A model generated the notes under the pieces. The model searched no databases. It saw only the letters and a list, made by a program, of their open reading frames with translations, and was not told where the DNA came from. The position numbers and the translations under genes were made by a program. This document shows positions 1 through 27,324 of a DNA stretch of 64,000 nucleotides, in pieces. Each line of letters opens with the position of its first letter. Positions within the stretch are counted from its first letter, which is position 1. Source of the stretch: Sanderia malayensis (taxonomy: Eukaryota > Cnidaria > Scyphozoa > Semaeostomeae > Pelagiidae); assembly GCA_013076295.1 (NCBI GenBank), contig RQOL01000519.1:806001-870000 (forward strand), written 5' to 3'.

Positions 1-198
1 AACTCTCAATACTGGTTTGGCAGATTCTTCTTATCTAAGTCAGAGGTCTACAAAGCCATTGCGAGACCCATCCTATAGTATACCCGTACCTCACACAGAA
101 AAACGTAAGACTAGAAAAACTAATTCAAGACCAAAGAGATCACCCCACACAAACATAAGCAGCAGCACAAAAACTTTAACGCAGAAGAAAGTGCTTAC

Positions 199-15586
<15,388 letters not shown>

Positions 15587-16551
15587 TTCTGAGATATCAC
15601 TTGCGGACGCCCATGTGCGATTCCTAAAATGTAAACATACGTTTATGCTTTGTTTATGCTCCACCAAATAGATTCATACATACACAAAACGGCCAGAGGC
15701 TGCGGGCTACCGACCGCAATCCGTGTTCAAGCCATTGCAAGCCCATACACTACGTATTTTACATACATTTTTTCATAATAAATACCACAATAATTATATG
15801 TGCTTAAATTGTATTATTCATAATTGCATTCACACGCAAAATATATGCAAGTTAAGAACAAAGGACATAAAGAACTGTAATAAAGGTGAATATTTGAAAG
15901 AGAGGAATTTCCGAAAAAACACATCAAGTTGAAAACAATGACTTGAGGACAATACGAAAAAAGAAATACAGCCAAAAACAAAGATAAAAGGTGATATTGG
16001 TGATAGGATAATAATTTGTTGAAAGATATTTGTTTTGCGGACAAAGAAATTGCGGAAGCAAAGCAAAGATGTTTTTCATTTTCCGTCTGCTGAGGTTTAA
16101 AATTTGCAGAGATTTCCATTTCACGCAACGCAAACGTTACGCATGGTTTTTTCATAAATTCTTCGCTCTGCATTCTAGCTAAAGTTTGCTCAGCAAATAC
16201 CAAATAGGAATATATATGAAGTGTAAAAAACCCAAACAACTTTTTGCCATGTATGTGTCGGCCTAAATACTGGTAAATAACAGTTCTGTTCACTTGAACT
16301 AAACTACCTACAATTGCCATATAGTTCAAAAACTTAATGCTAACTGCGAACTTGTAAACCTCTTAGATGAAGGGCCTAATAAATTATTTAACACAATCTG
16401 CTTTAGCAGCCTCCAAAACCGCATTTCTTCTTTTCGGTTAATTAAAATAGCATGCTTCGTCAAGTATGTAAATATGAGAACAGGCTCCGAAATTTCGCGG
16501 AAATTATATGCATAGCATCAAATTATAATCACTTACTTTCAAAAATCTGTT
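15587..16551. other. Region upstream of ferlin, no supported gene
   Basis: AT-rich. An AG acceptor (TTTTAG) lies about 40 bp upstream of the ferlin ATG, so a separate 5'-UTR exon is likely further right, but I cannot place it. Long minus-strand open frames at about 15814-16329 show low-complexity composition and no family I recognise. Confidence 0.5.
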
Positions 16552-16803
16552 TTATTTCTGCTTTATTTTATTCCACATTTCTTGCTCAAATTTTTCCATT
16601 TCATTAAATAACATGACAGCGGCTTTCCTGACTTTTATCACGCACATAGATTGAAAAAGGAAAAGCGCCAACGCAGTGAACAAATAAACACATTGAAATA
16701 AATAGAAATGCAAAGCGGAGGAGCATGCAATTACTACAGCAACCAAAACGACTAAATGAAATGCGATAGCAATTAGCATATTGTCTTGTGGAAGTTTGCA
16801 CAT
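16552..16803 (-). CDS. Possible small two-helix membrane protein
   Basis: Open frame of 83 codons from ATG to TAA, not recognised as a known family. Two hydrophobic stretches (about residues 9-37 and 39-58) are followed by a charged amphipathic tail with the motif NEMEKFEQEMWNKIKQK. The two helices plus basic/acidic tail look protein-like and not random, and AATAAA overlaps the stop region on the same strand (TAAAATAAAG context). It lies just left of a tRNA gene, which limits the room for upstream exons. It could equally be chance open frame in AT-rich DNA; transcript evidence would decide. Confidence 0.35.
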   Translation of the reverse strand: MCKLPQDNMLIAIAFHLVVLVAVVIACSSALHFYLFQCVYLFTALALFLFQSMCVIKVRKAAVMLFNEMEKFEQEMWNKIKQK

Positions 16804-16895
16804 GCGAAACTAAAAACCCTGACTCATCAGCCACCATTTAGCCCGGGGGCACTTGGTCAAGAGCCCATATAACGTTCTGTCGCAGGCTTAACCAA

Positions 16896-16966
16896 GCATT
16901 GGTGGTTCAGTGGTAGAATTCTCGCCTGCCACGCGGGAGACCGGGGTTCGATTCCCCGCCAATGCA
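16896..16966 (+). tRNA. tRNA-Gly (GCC)
   Basis: 71 nt with a 7-bp acceptor stem (GCATTGG with CCAATGC), D arm with A box TGGTTCAGTGG, anticodon loop CTGCCAC giving anticodon GCC, and T arm with B box GGTTCGATTCC. No intron. A TTTT run for RNA polymerase III termination follows within 10 bases. Confidence 0.97.
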
Positions 16967-17115
16967 AGAATTTTATTTTGGCAGTTTTTCTTTTATCACA
17001 ATAATTGTACAAGCTTCATGTATTCTGTTTTTAGTCTTTTCCCAACATTATCAAATTTCATGTTATATTTCCTATTCGTGACAAAGAGACTTCAACCTTT
17101 AACCAGAAGAAAAAC

Positions 17116-19229
17116 CTATTTACATTCTGGATTGTCCAAAATCTGAAATAAAATAAAAAGTTCCTTTATAACGCTAAAGTACTTTTTAAAAAGTTGGTAA
17201 ACATTGCCTGTACTCTTCTATGTATATTCAAAGTACTCACGTCTGATAATTTCTGAAGATTAGATTCATTGCTTAGCAAATCAGAGGCGTATTTTTCAAT
17301 CTAGAAATAAACAATTGATAAAAACAAGCTTCAATTCCTGCTACTAAAATTGTCTTGCACAACCGATTGTGATTTTCTACCACATTCCGTTAAATTTAAG
17401 TCACAAAAATATGAAATTTAGGCAAGAAGAAACTCACGGATATTATATTGTGCTTTGCAGCATTTTTTGCGAATCCTTTACTGTATTGGATGGCCTTTTG
17501 TGCGAGAAGGCTGAAAATTAGACAAAATCAAAACCATTGTTGGGTCATATAGTATAAAAATTAAGCTATACTTTGCACAAAGCTAGCATGCCCCAAAATA
17601 CGAGTTACTTTGGTGTAGACGCAATAATGAAAGCTGTTTTTACCATGACTTTGCTGCTACACAGCAGTGCAAGCATTGCAGAGAAATCTTCCAAATCATA
17701 AATTGAACTTCATCTTGATCGGAAATCGATCCATTTACAATGCCACTTGAGCAAAAACAATTTCCAGAGTCTTGAACTCTTTCTAAATGCTTTAAAACCA
17801 AGTCCCTTTCATCTTCAGAATATTCGCTCGTAAAAACAGCGTTTATATCTTTGATAATACTCGTAAATTGTTGAACTAACGCGATGCTCAAAAAAGATAA
17901 ACTTGAACAATTGTCTTTGCTGGTGTTATCAGAAAAATTTTCGCCGAGCCTTGTCTGTCCCTGCTTAATCTGACCGATAAAATACTCGTAAAAATACTTA
18001 AGCGCGTTACGGAAAGTACTCCAAGAGCTCAAATTCTCATAATTGGTGACTTTGTCGCTTACAATGAAATTTGTAAACATTTCGCGATGTCCATTGCACG
18101 TTAACTGTGCGATGCAGTGTGCAAGTTTGCTCCAATACACAGTACAATCTGAATGCAATATCAAACATTGCTGCAAACATGCCATCACGCCTGCAAGAGA
18201 GAAAATATGAAATGAAAAATTGAGAAGATGGAAAATTTTACCACAGCAACATGGTTGTGACATTAAAAATATATATTCAGAAGATAGAGTTAACTAACTG
18301 GTCCATTTTCTCATCTTTTCATGGACACTTGAAAGCAAAAACCAAAGACTCGAGTCTTGAGGATTTCCTTTTTGATCAAACTAAAACAAAATTTATTGAA
18401 ATCAAAAAACACGAGAAGATAAGATTGTACTGATAAAACCAGACAATTTGAAAAGACTTCCTCCCACCTTTTCATATTTCTACAAAACTATGGTATTGGA
18501 TACACAAATTGCTTTACGAACAAAAGCTTAGAGAATCATTATCATACATTATCAACCATTATTAATAACACACCATGAAATTAATGACATTCTCAGCTTC
18601 TTGAAATTCCTGCAACTCTATCAAACATCTGGCTTTGCCTTCAAAAACTTCTCTCCTCAAAGCATTAGCATTTGCCGGTAGAAGTTCTTCGCATTGTTCA
18701 AACAATTTCATGGAATCAGAGAAATTTTGTTTCTTAAATTCTGCAATGGCCTTGTACTTAGACAGTGTCAACAACTCGTCGTTATCTGCTGGGGATTTTG
18801 AATAAAACCACTAGGAAAAAGGAAATAATTCAGTATACATAAACAAAAGGTTTTGATAACAGAAATTCCGTCGGTGTCTACTATCAGAAAACAGTTAGTC
18901 AAAGACTTGAAACATGATAAAAGAAACTAAAGTTGCTCCAAACATCTTTTACGAGTGCTATTAAGCTAGAAAATGCTATATTTCGGCATTTCCCGCTGTA
19001 TTTTGTAATTTTAAACTAATTTACAAAATTCAATATTTCTCACACTCCTCTACCACGTGCATAGGCCTAAGTTAATCAATCCACAAGATCTTACCAATTC
19101 GTCCAAGTGAAGAGGGACGTATGACTTATTTAATGTTTCCAAATTACTTGAATTGTTTCTTCCCTTACGCTCTGTGCTCGCCTCAACTTCTCCACTTGCT
19201 TCCTCACCATAAAATGGTAAATTCTCCAT
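17116..19229 (-). CDS. C8orf76: C8orf76-like protein (TPR-like, function unknown)
   Basis: Seven exons join in frame: 19095-19229, 18574-18810, 18299-18380, 17644-18190, 17438-17510, 17241-17300, 17116-17142, giving about 386 aa (human C8orf76 is about 380). Similarity to the human protein is clearest in three places: WFY followed by acidic residues and ELLTLSKYKAIAEFKKQNFS; the helical-repeat block with RREVFEGKARCLIEL (human KRDVQEGQARCLAHL); and VMACLQQCLILHS...WSKLAHCIAQL (human IFCLQKLISLHP...WGKLAEAYLNL). These helix pairs resemble tetratricopeptide repeats, so a scaffold role is plausible, but no function is established. The C-terminal third is divergent. The start at MENLPF was preferred over an in-frame ATG 12 codons upstream, by length. 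Confidence 0.82.
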
Positions 19230-19570
19230 TTTGAATTTCTTCTGAATTTCCAATGTAAATTTCACGATCGCGTACCGCCCACCTTTTTAATTTTGAATCA
19301 AGTCATTACGGACAAATAAATTGCATAAGTCAAGCATAACATTGTTATATATAGAAACAACACCGTTATTTAAAAAAGAAAAGACTATTTGTCTATTCGA
19401 GACTCGTCACATCAATATATATATATACACATCTTAAAAGTACACAAAATGCCATATTATTTAAAACATTCAGCGTCAAAAAAGAGTTGACTACTTTTAA
19501 TGTCCAGTCCAGCGAGCAAAACCTCTCCACACAACAGTGATAGATAAATGATAAATAATAGATGACTGAT
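19230..19570. other. Intergenic, C8orf76-like 5' flank / TRNAU1AP 3' flank
   Basis: 341 bp, AT-rich, between two genes on the same strand. It must hold the TRNAU1AP 3'-UTR and the C8orf76-like promoter. Nothing else is seen. Confidence 0.6.
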
Positions 19571-22197
19571 TTATGTCAATACATTCTGCGTTGGTAAAGT
19601 CGTGGTGTGACTCTCTAATGGACTCCACTTTGCCGCCTCTAATTCGTAGTAGAACCTCTGAAAAAAAACATGAATATAATTTTATTTAAATAGTATCAAG
19701 TCATTCTTTTATACATAATTCACCAATCCTTAATACAGTAAAATATCGACAGCTTAAACCTCGAAGAAACCGATGAAAATAGTTTGAGTTATCGAGGGTT
19801 AGAAAGTATTAACATAGCTTTCAAAGGGAATGCAAAATGGTTCGATTAATCTGAGGTTCGATTAATCCGAGATTCGATTAACCCGGGGTTCGAGTTATCG
19901 AGATTTTACTGTATATCAACCCTAATGAAAAAGCTAATTGATACATCATTGATTCATCAAATTAAACCTCATCTCTGATACATACCGTTTCATTGTCCAT
20001 AAACAATCGATTTGTTTCCGCAACATCAATCTCGAAACTTGGATCTAAAAACATTCGGAAATAGCCGAAGTTATTTGTCAATTTAAGTCAATAAATATAA
20101 GTGATATATCCTCATGTACGTGCGCAATGGAGTAAGGTATGTTTAGTTTCAATAACACTTATTAAGATAAGAGCTACAAAGGGTCTGCATACCGTCTGGT
20201 CCATTTTCATCGTGTTCTAAAGTCCCCTGGAAATAAGTTAAGACGAAATTAATCAAGTTTCGTTCAATTAGTCAGATTATTCAGCTTTCAAATATAACAA
20301 AAGTAACTCAGTCAACTTTAATATAGGTATTATAAGTATTATCAGGTAGAGATTTGAAGTGATACCTGATTTGATGTTCCATAATGTTGTTGGTAATATT
20401 GATCCACTGTTAAGGGCTGCTGGCCGTAGGCATTGGTTTGGTAATACGATTGCAAATATTGCTGATATTGCTGGTACTGCTGGTAATACTGGCTATTCGC
20501 ATCCATCATGTTTTTAGATTGACTGCAAGGCAAAAACAATAATGCAAACTTGGGATAAGTTCAGCATAATGACATTGGAAACGTTTCTTGATAACGCTGT
20601 ATCATTGTATGTATCTTCATGTTCACGATGATCTATCACATTTCATCTTTATCCGCAGCTACGTTCTATTACTAGCAATGTTCTATTGACTGTTAATTTG
20701 AAAGTCAAGAGTTGAAGACTGTCAGCAACAAATATACCACATAATGCATCAGTTTAGACAAAGTTTTTGAGTAGGTGAATACCTTTTCTGAATGGCTGCA
20801 TTGACTTTAATTGGCCTTCCCCCAAGGCCAACAGCATGTTGCATTTCAAACAGCGCTCTTTTTTGTTCAGCTTCTTGGTAAAATCGGACAAAGCCAAACC
20901 TCCTGTTAAGAATAAAAGAAAAAAGTAACAAATGTCCTTATCAAGCACTGCCATGTGTCAAATGGATAAATAAACAAAAAATTAACTTCTCCAAGCTAGC
21001 ATGCAGTGTTGCATTGGAGAAGATAGAGAACTGCGTGAAAAATTATTGTCAACTTACTTGGATTTTCCGGTTGCATCGCAAACAACTGAAAAGTAGGGAG
21101 GAAGTGAAATGAGTATCAGAATCCAGGGGCATAGTAGAGAAATATTTTCAACAAAAGAAGAAATTTAACAGTGTTAGGGGTTCAAGACTTGTTCATCTTA
21201 CCCTTTGCAGCTTTAACTGATGGATATCGAGATTGGAAAAATGACTGAAAACACAGAGGAGCATACTTGAATATTTACAAGCAGAGTAGTCTCAAAAATG
21301 TATAAATTGAGTCATTACAATAAGTAAATGCAAAGATCAAGTGCATATTTACCAAGAGCATATAGTCGGTTACTTCAGGACTTAGGTCACCAACATAAAG
21401 AGAGACTTCGGAGCTCCTGCAAGAAGAGAAGTAGAGGTTACATAAACATATTTGCAAAGAGCGGGGCAAGATTCACGTTGCTCATAGGATATGCAAGATA
21501 AGCCAGGAACTCACGTGTTCTGGTCTTTTCCGTATATTGCATAATTAAGCTTGAACCGTCTGATCTGGGAAATCAATTGAACAATAATTAAAGTCATCCC
21601 AACAGAAATAGCTCAATAGATGAATTATCTTGTTGTTTCAGTCAACGCCTTATGTATAGTTATATAGTTAGAGTGCACTCTAAGATATCAATATCAACTC
21701 ACTGGATTGGTGCCAGGAACAGGCAAACCATTCAGTCTCTTCAATGCGTTATCTGCATGCGCTGGAGTTTCAAACTCCACGAAACAGTAACCAACATTTC
21801 CTCTGAATACAAAAGCATACACGGCTGTTGTTAATGTTGTAAAGAAAAGTTCGGAAATCAACACGTTTTATTCATGAAGTTTCTAGAGATCGAGATTGTT
21901 GTACTCACACTTGTGTCTTATGTTTCATGAGTTTGACTTTGGTAACCATCTCTCCCATGGCAGCAAAGGCACTTGTTATAAACATCTCATCCATGTAGCT
22001 TTCAAGCTGCACAAATGAGTAAAACAGATTTTTTAACACAGTGTTTTTAGGCCAAGCACGTGGTTGGTGTTCTTTAGCAATGGCCTAAATTAGAAGCAAG
22101 GTAGGACTGGACCATAATATGCTATCAATTAATGCAACGTGTATCAATTCATACTCACATCTCCCATCCAGAGAGAGCAGTTCGAATTTGGTGGCAT
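19571..22197 (-). CDS. TRNAU1AP: tRNA selenocysteine 1-associated protein 1 (SECp43)
   Basis: SECp43 binds tRNA-Sec and supports its methylation and selenoprotein synthesis. Twelve exons join in frame: 22159-22197, 21909-22006, 21703-21802, 21515-21564, 21353-21416, 21202-21244, 21058-21085, 20783-20902, 20366-20522, 20193-20226, 19986-20044, 19571-19657, giving 292 aa (human 287). RRM1 runs from about residue 8 (RNP2 LWMGDL, RNP1 VGYCFVEF) and RRM2 from about 107 (RNP2 LYVGDL, RNP1 RFGFVRF). Between them sits RRFKLNYAIYGK, as in the human protein. A Tyr/Gln-rich tract (QYYQQYQQYQQYLQ) follows at about 185-225, and the tail has LFMDNET..KWSPLESHTTTL, matching the conserved C-terminal region. 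It is divergent from EIF3H. Confidence 0.94.
19736..19911. mobile_element. TA-flanked MITE, family 2
   Basis: 176 bp with terminal repeats CAGTAAAATATCGA and its near inverse TCGAGATTTTACTG, flanked by TA on both sides. The interior carries direct repeats of a GATTCGATTAA/GTTCGAGTTATCGAG motif. It lies in the last TRNAU1AP intron. TA targets suggest a Tc1/mariner-type source. Confidence 0.8.
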
Positions 22198-22338
22198 TAT
22201 GAGTAGTATTTTGTGGATATTTCCTTTCGAAATAACCTGTTTCCAATCAAACAAATTGCCCCAACATCCAGCACATGGCACATGAATGATTTTGATGCGT
22301 ACTAGAATCCGCCATCAGATGAATCAACTTCTTTCAAA
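22198..22338. promoter_or_regulatory. Shared divergent promoter, TRNAU1AP and EIF3H
   Basis: Only 141 bp separate the two start codons, so one small region must drive both genes. A CCAAT box is at 22243-22247 and a CCGCCATC (YY1-like) site lies nearer EIF3H. No TATA box is placed sensibly for either gene. Confidence 0.75.
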
Positions 22339-24279
22339 ATGGCTGACCAAGATAGACAGGCGGACAGGGATCACCCACACGTGGATGCTGTACAAATCGA
22401 AGGATTAGTATGTTACTCGCAGAGATTTCACATTTAATCATCTATAAATCAATTATCTACCGTTTCATTTTATTTTTATGTTGTCCATGGGTCTACTCGA
22501 ACGATAATATAACGCTTAGTATGGTTTTTAAGTTTAGTCCACTTCCACTTCATTTCATTAGGTAGAAATACAAATAAATATTTGATTTTGAATAAAACAT
22601 ACGAATTCGGCTAAAAGGGAAACATGACGAACAATTTTATTTATTGACATTTACTTGGAAGCAATTTAAATGGATATTTACAGGTAGTTTATGAATGAAT
22701 TTGTCATTGATATTTTTAGGTTGCTCTGAAAATCATCAGACATTGCTATGAAGAAGGTCCGAGTGAAATAGCACAAGGTGTTTTACTTGGTCTAGTTGTC
22801 GACAAGAAACTGGAGATCACAAATTGTTTTCCGTATCCAAGATCTGACGAAGATGATCAAGATGAGGGTAAAATTAAAATTAACAACCCAATGATTTATC
22901 CATCTTAATCTCATTTCTACAGTTCACAGTCACTGGGTTTGGTTGACAATTTTCTTAACATGCTTTCTTTCTAGTGCAATATCAGATTGAAATGATGAGG
23001 AAACTCAGAGATGTTAATGTCGACCATCTTCACGTGGGCTGGTATCAATCGACATACCTCGGCTCATTTCTCAATAAGAATTTTGTTGAGTCGCAGTATA
23101 ATTACCAGAGCTCAATTGAAGAGTCTGTTGTCCTTGTCTATGGTAAGATGATGTTTTGTCAACTGAACATGAATTTTCTAATTCATCGAAATAAGAAGTC
23201 TGTTTTCTGATGGTATTATTCTTTCTGCAGACCCCCTGAAAACTCTGCAAGGGATGATGTCATTCAGTGCCTACAGATTGACGCCTTTGCTCATGGAATT
23301 GTATCGCAGTGGAGAGAGAGTCTTCACACCTGAAGGGTACAGCTGGCATTATTCTTTACAGCTGAGATGATTCTTTAAGATTTCATTGAACTGGAACCCA
23401 CTTTGTAAACTTTAGAATCCCTCACATCCTCCCCTTATAATTTCATTTAACTTTCACCCCTTTGCGTTAATGTCGTAAGGCTTTGCAAAGTAATTTTATA
23501 GAAGCAGAAGAAGAACTCTGAGTGGTGACATTGACTTGTCTTTCAGATTGGCAAAGAAGGGAGTCAGTTACAATAATCTCTTTGAAGAAGTCCCAGTCGT
23601 GATCAAAAATTCAAATCTTGCATGCACACTGCTTTGTGAAGTTGAAGAGATGTCAAACATTATTGACACCGATTCATTCCTTAGCTTGGCAACGGGGTGA
23701 GCAACCTTCAACCTCATTCACCTACATCATTGTTTAGTTGTTTATTCAGAAAGCATATAGCTATTGGCTTAGATTGCTTCAAGACCTAAACTTCTTCTGT
23801 AAACATTGTAGTTCTTATTTGGAGAAAAGCGTACAGCTGCTGATGGAAGGAGTGGATGAACTGTGTCAGGATGCCCAGAAATTGCACAATTACCAACGTA
23901 ATAATGCAAGACAGCAGCAGCAAATTGAAGCCTTCAAGGCCAAAAGGGTTAGTAACAACCTTCTGCTTTTAATCACCTATATGATATTATAATACAAAAC
24001 TCTAACAAATTCATACCTTATGATAATACTCAATAGACAATTTGAAAATTTTATTTCCAGGCGGCTGAAAATGATCAAAGAGAAAAACGCGGAGAGCAGC
24101 CTCTTCCTGAAGACGACATCACAAAGATATTCCGTCCCATTCCTCCCACGCCAAGGCTGGACAACGTGTTGGTCAATGCGCAATTGAGCACATACTGTCA
24201 ACAGTTGAAACAGTTCGCATCACAGAGCTTTGCAAAATTATACACAGCAGAATCGATTCACAGCAAGGAGCAGGAGTAG
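22339..24279 (+). CDS. EIF3H: Eukaryotic translation initiation factor 3 subunit h
   Basis: eIF3h is a non-catalytic MPN-domain subunit of the eIF3 complex, which recruits the 40S ribosome. Seven exons: 22339-22407, 22720-22867, 22975-23142, 23231-23336, 23547-23696, 23812-23947, 24061-24279, giving 331 aa (human 352). The MPN domain spans about residues 20-155, with [17 protein letters not shown] and [15 protein letters not shown] closely matching human. The metal-binding JAMM residues are not intact, as is usual for eIF3h. The C-terminal helices include [12 protein letters not shown] and [12 protein letters not shown]. Start ATG is the first in frame, with context AAAATGG. It is the only long gene on the plus strand here. 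Confidence 0.97.
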
Positions 24280-24282
24280 AAA

Positions 24283-24288
24283 TTTATT
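24283..24288 (-). terminator. Likely polyadenylation signal for SLC35B3 (AATAAA)
   Basis: AATAAA on the minus strand about 270 bp past the SLC35B3 stop and only 4 bp beyond the EIF3H stop codon, so the SLC35B3 3'-UTR would run antisense through the whole EIF3H 3'-UTR. Confidence 0.5.
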
Positions 24289-24498
24289 TAAATTCGCTTG
24301 AACAATTTATATCTTGTTGTTGATGATGATGATGAGTAAACCTGATGCCGCGAAAATTCGGTTGTTTTTCTGCGATTTCGAGCCTTGTGAGCACCTGCCA
24401 ATTCGTAAAATTATAGACCACGCCATCGCTTTTTTGCGAAACGCTTTTTAAAAGCATATTATCTAAGAGGTTTTTACATAAACATGTGGTAAGTATTA

Positions 24499-24504
24499 AA
24501 TAAA
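24499..24504 (+). terminator. Likely polyadenylation signal for EIF3H (AATAAA)
   Basis: AATAAA 220 bp after the EIF3H stop and 55 bp before the SLC35B3 stop on the opposite strand. Confidence 0.55.
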
Positions 24505-24559
24505 TACTGGTAAGGTAAATTGTGAATATTGCAGCCTATTGCTGAAGTTTAAGCGACAG

Positions 24560-27324
24560 TTAAACGTCAAGGATTTTCTGTTTTGAGGTCTTTACAAAGT
24601 TATTTGAACATCGACGGAGTAAATGAGTTAGCTTCTCCGCTGTTTTATGAATGCTTTTCGTGTTCTTTTGGTAAACATTTAAAAGAATGCCGGCAAGAAC
24701 AACACATCCAGCCCAAACATAACTGAAAGAATAAGGTTAAGATGTAATGTTATTACTTAATTTTGCAGGCAATGTTATAATAAGTGTTGTGTTATTAACC
24801 GCTTGTTAATGCTATTCAGTAAACGGTTGCTATGAATGAATGCTATTCAGTATGACTTACGTGATTGTGAAAGGCTTGGCGAAGAATAAAAATGAAAGTA
24901 TGATAGTAACAGCTTTTCTGCATGTTGTAACTACAATTTCAATAGAAGCAGCAACAATTAAACCATAGTCTATCAAATCCTATTTAATTTCATTATATCT
25001 CACTTCATTCTTAAAAAAGATAAAAAATAAGTAAATTTTCACCTGTTACAGCAAGTAATGCACCAAACTTTCTAACCAATGTTAAAACGTATGAAAGTCC
25101 AAGATATCCAGAAAGAGAAAAGATTGCTGCATAACCATATGTCCTCAACGGAAACTGTAGGAATAACGTAAAGAGTTAATAATATAAATAAATGATTGTG
25201 AGAATAGAAAATACTGCAAGAGGTGCGGTCCTTACCTGTAAACAGAACAGAAAAGCATTTTTAAGTCCACCAGAAATTCCCAGACCAAACAGAATGTACA
25301 AAAATCCAATAGAGTAGGAATATAAAACCTGATAAAAAAGAAACTCAAAACTTATCTTCTTGCTTCGAAAAAATGACACTCGACATCTAAATGTAAGTAT
25401 TACATTGAAGCAAAAGATGCCACGGAGGAGACTTCGACTTGCTACAGTCGTAGTATATCTCACAACAACAACAACCTCTCGCTATACTAAACACTGGTTG
25501 AGCAATGGCTGTTGCGGTCTCCTCCGCAGCGTTGAAACAGGGGCGTTGTGTAGCGAGGCTAGATGAGACTTACAACTTCGTTATTTGCCGCATCAAACAT
25601 GAGCATAGCTTTTTCTTGAACATTCCCTATCACAGCATCGGCACAAAGGGCCATTGAGATAAGCAATACACCTGGATAAACAGAAAAATTAAGTAAATGT
25701 ATTTTGCTACGATACGATCACTAGCGCAGATGCACGCTCAAAATTGAATGGAAAAATTTCAATCGCCTTACCAGTTGGGTTAAAACTGGGAGATACTTCT
25801 ATGTCTGCTAATGTGAAGAATATCAGACCAACGCTCATGCAGAGGCATGAAATGAAGTCCAGTCGAGAATATCTTTTCCCTGAAAGAGAGAAAAATAAGG
25901 GAATAATCTCCAAACCCTAAACAATATAATAATAAATCTACATAGGTAAATTAAAATGGAAATCTACGTTAGACTGACAACAAAGGGTTTAGTCCTTGAA
26001 CTGGAGACCTACTGGAGACATGCCTTCCAGCGTACAAGATGTTTGTTGCATGAATGCATTGCAGTACATATAAATGCGGAGAATAGTCTTGTTGTGTTTT
26101 GAGAAAACTGAATTCACACTAACCTTGGATGAGAATTCCACCAAACATAACAGGAATCAGCTTACAACACTTGAAAATAACCTAAATTAAATGAAATGAC
26201 AATGATTGATATTTCTCAGGACTAAAAACAGAAGACGAGGAAAAATGACGAAAGCTTACGCAACTTAGACTGTAAAAATAATAAAATAGAACTGTTAATA
26301 GATAAATAATTAACAGATAACTTCGTAATTAGGTACCTGCGTAGGATAATTTAAGTAACCAAGTGATGTATTCGATAATCCCATTGTTGCAACGGTTAAA
26401 AACGCAAGAAGGGTGTATGTTTTTAACGGAATCCTAAGACAACAAACACGAGAGATCTTCAAATATAAAGAATAAAAGATGAACTAAAAACATTTTACTC
26501 AAGAATAATATTTGAAAAATAAACTTGTAGAATCAAAATGAAATTCCTTATTATTATACCTTCTTTTAAATTTTATTTTGGGTTTTGAAATAATCATTTC
26601 GGTGATGCTGAAAATTGCGTAGTAAGCAAACTGTACCAGAGTTAAGTACCAACCATACTGTTTGAAGCCTTTCAAGCTAAATATTAGCTCCTAGAAAAAG
26701 AAGAATTTCATGTAATCACTCATTACATTTATCACCAATCAAAGACAACTTTCGGCAATTAGTGTACCCCACCTTTTTATTCTTCACTTGCACCCACCTT
26801 TAATTTTCGCTGAATGCTAAAAAGTTTAGGTGTTAGGCCCCTAATAAAAAGGGGAATAACTTTCGGATGCGGGAATTTAACGCAAATATTATTGCAGATT
26901 CGTATTCAGGAGGTCATTGGCTGTCGATTGATATATAATTTACTCTAAGTGGGCGTGGTCCGTAAAATGCAAATCTGCTTTACTTCAGTCTAGCTCATGA
27001 AACATCTCAAACTGAAACTCGAACTCATCCATGACAGCAGGTTCGAGCCTTTCTTACCTGCATGTAACCATAGATAAGATAGAAGAAGAACACTCCACAT
27101 GAGTAGACAGCCAGCTGGACGAATTCTGGTGAACGAGTCACATCCATTCCAAGCAAAACAAGTCGATTCTTTTGAGCCTTCTCAATTTCTCTGTCGTCTT
27201 TATCCTTCTCTTCTTCGTTCAAAAGCGACCTCCACGCCTCACGGTCGTACAGTTCTTGATAGCTGAATGATTTACTGTCAGCAGCTTGATATGTTGATAT
27301 TTTAATGGCCACAAAATCACTCAT
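24560..27324 (-). CDS. SLC35B3: Golgi PAPS transporter 2 (SLC35B3)
   Basis: SLC35B3 carries 3'-phosphoadenosine 5'-phosphosulfate into the Golgi lumen for sulfation of glycans and proteins. Ten exons: 27058-27324, 26560-26690, 26337-26433, 26124-26181, 25772-25879, 25574-25671, 25236-25328, 25043-25154, 24861-24930, 24560-24722, giving 398 aa (human 401). Near-identical stretches include MGLSNTSLGYLNYPTQ, VIFKCCKLIPVM, ALCADAVIGNVQEKAM and VLYSYSIGFLYIL, with about ten hydrophobic segments after a polar N-terminal region of about 65 aa. The conserved FFAKPFT and LLNVYQKN near the end separate it from SLC35B2. It is convergent with EIF3H, with 280 bp between stops. Confidence 0.97.

Noticed and set aside
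15814..16329. 171-codon minus-strand open frame upstream of ferlin
   Set aside because: AT-driven, low-complexity hydrophobic composition, no recognisable domain and no supporting splice structure.
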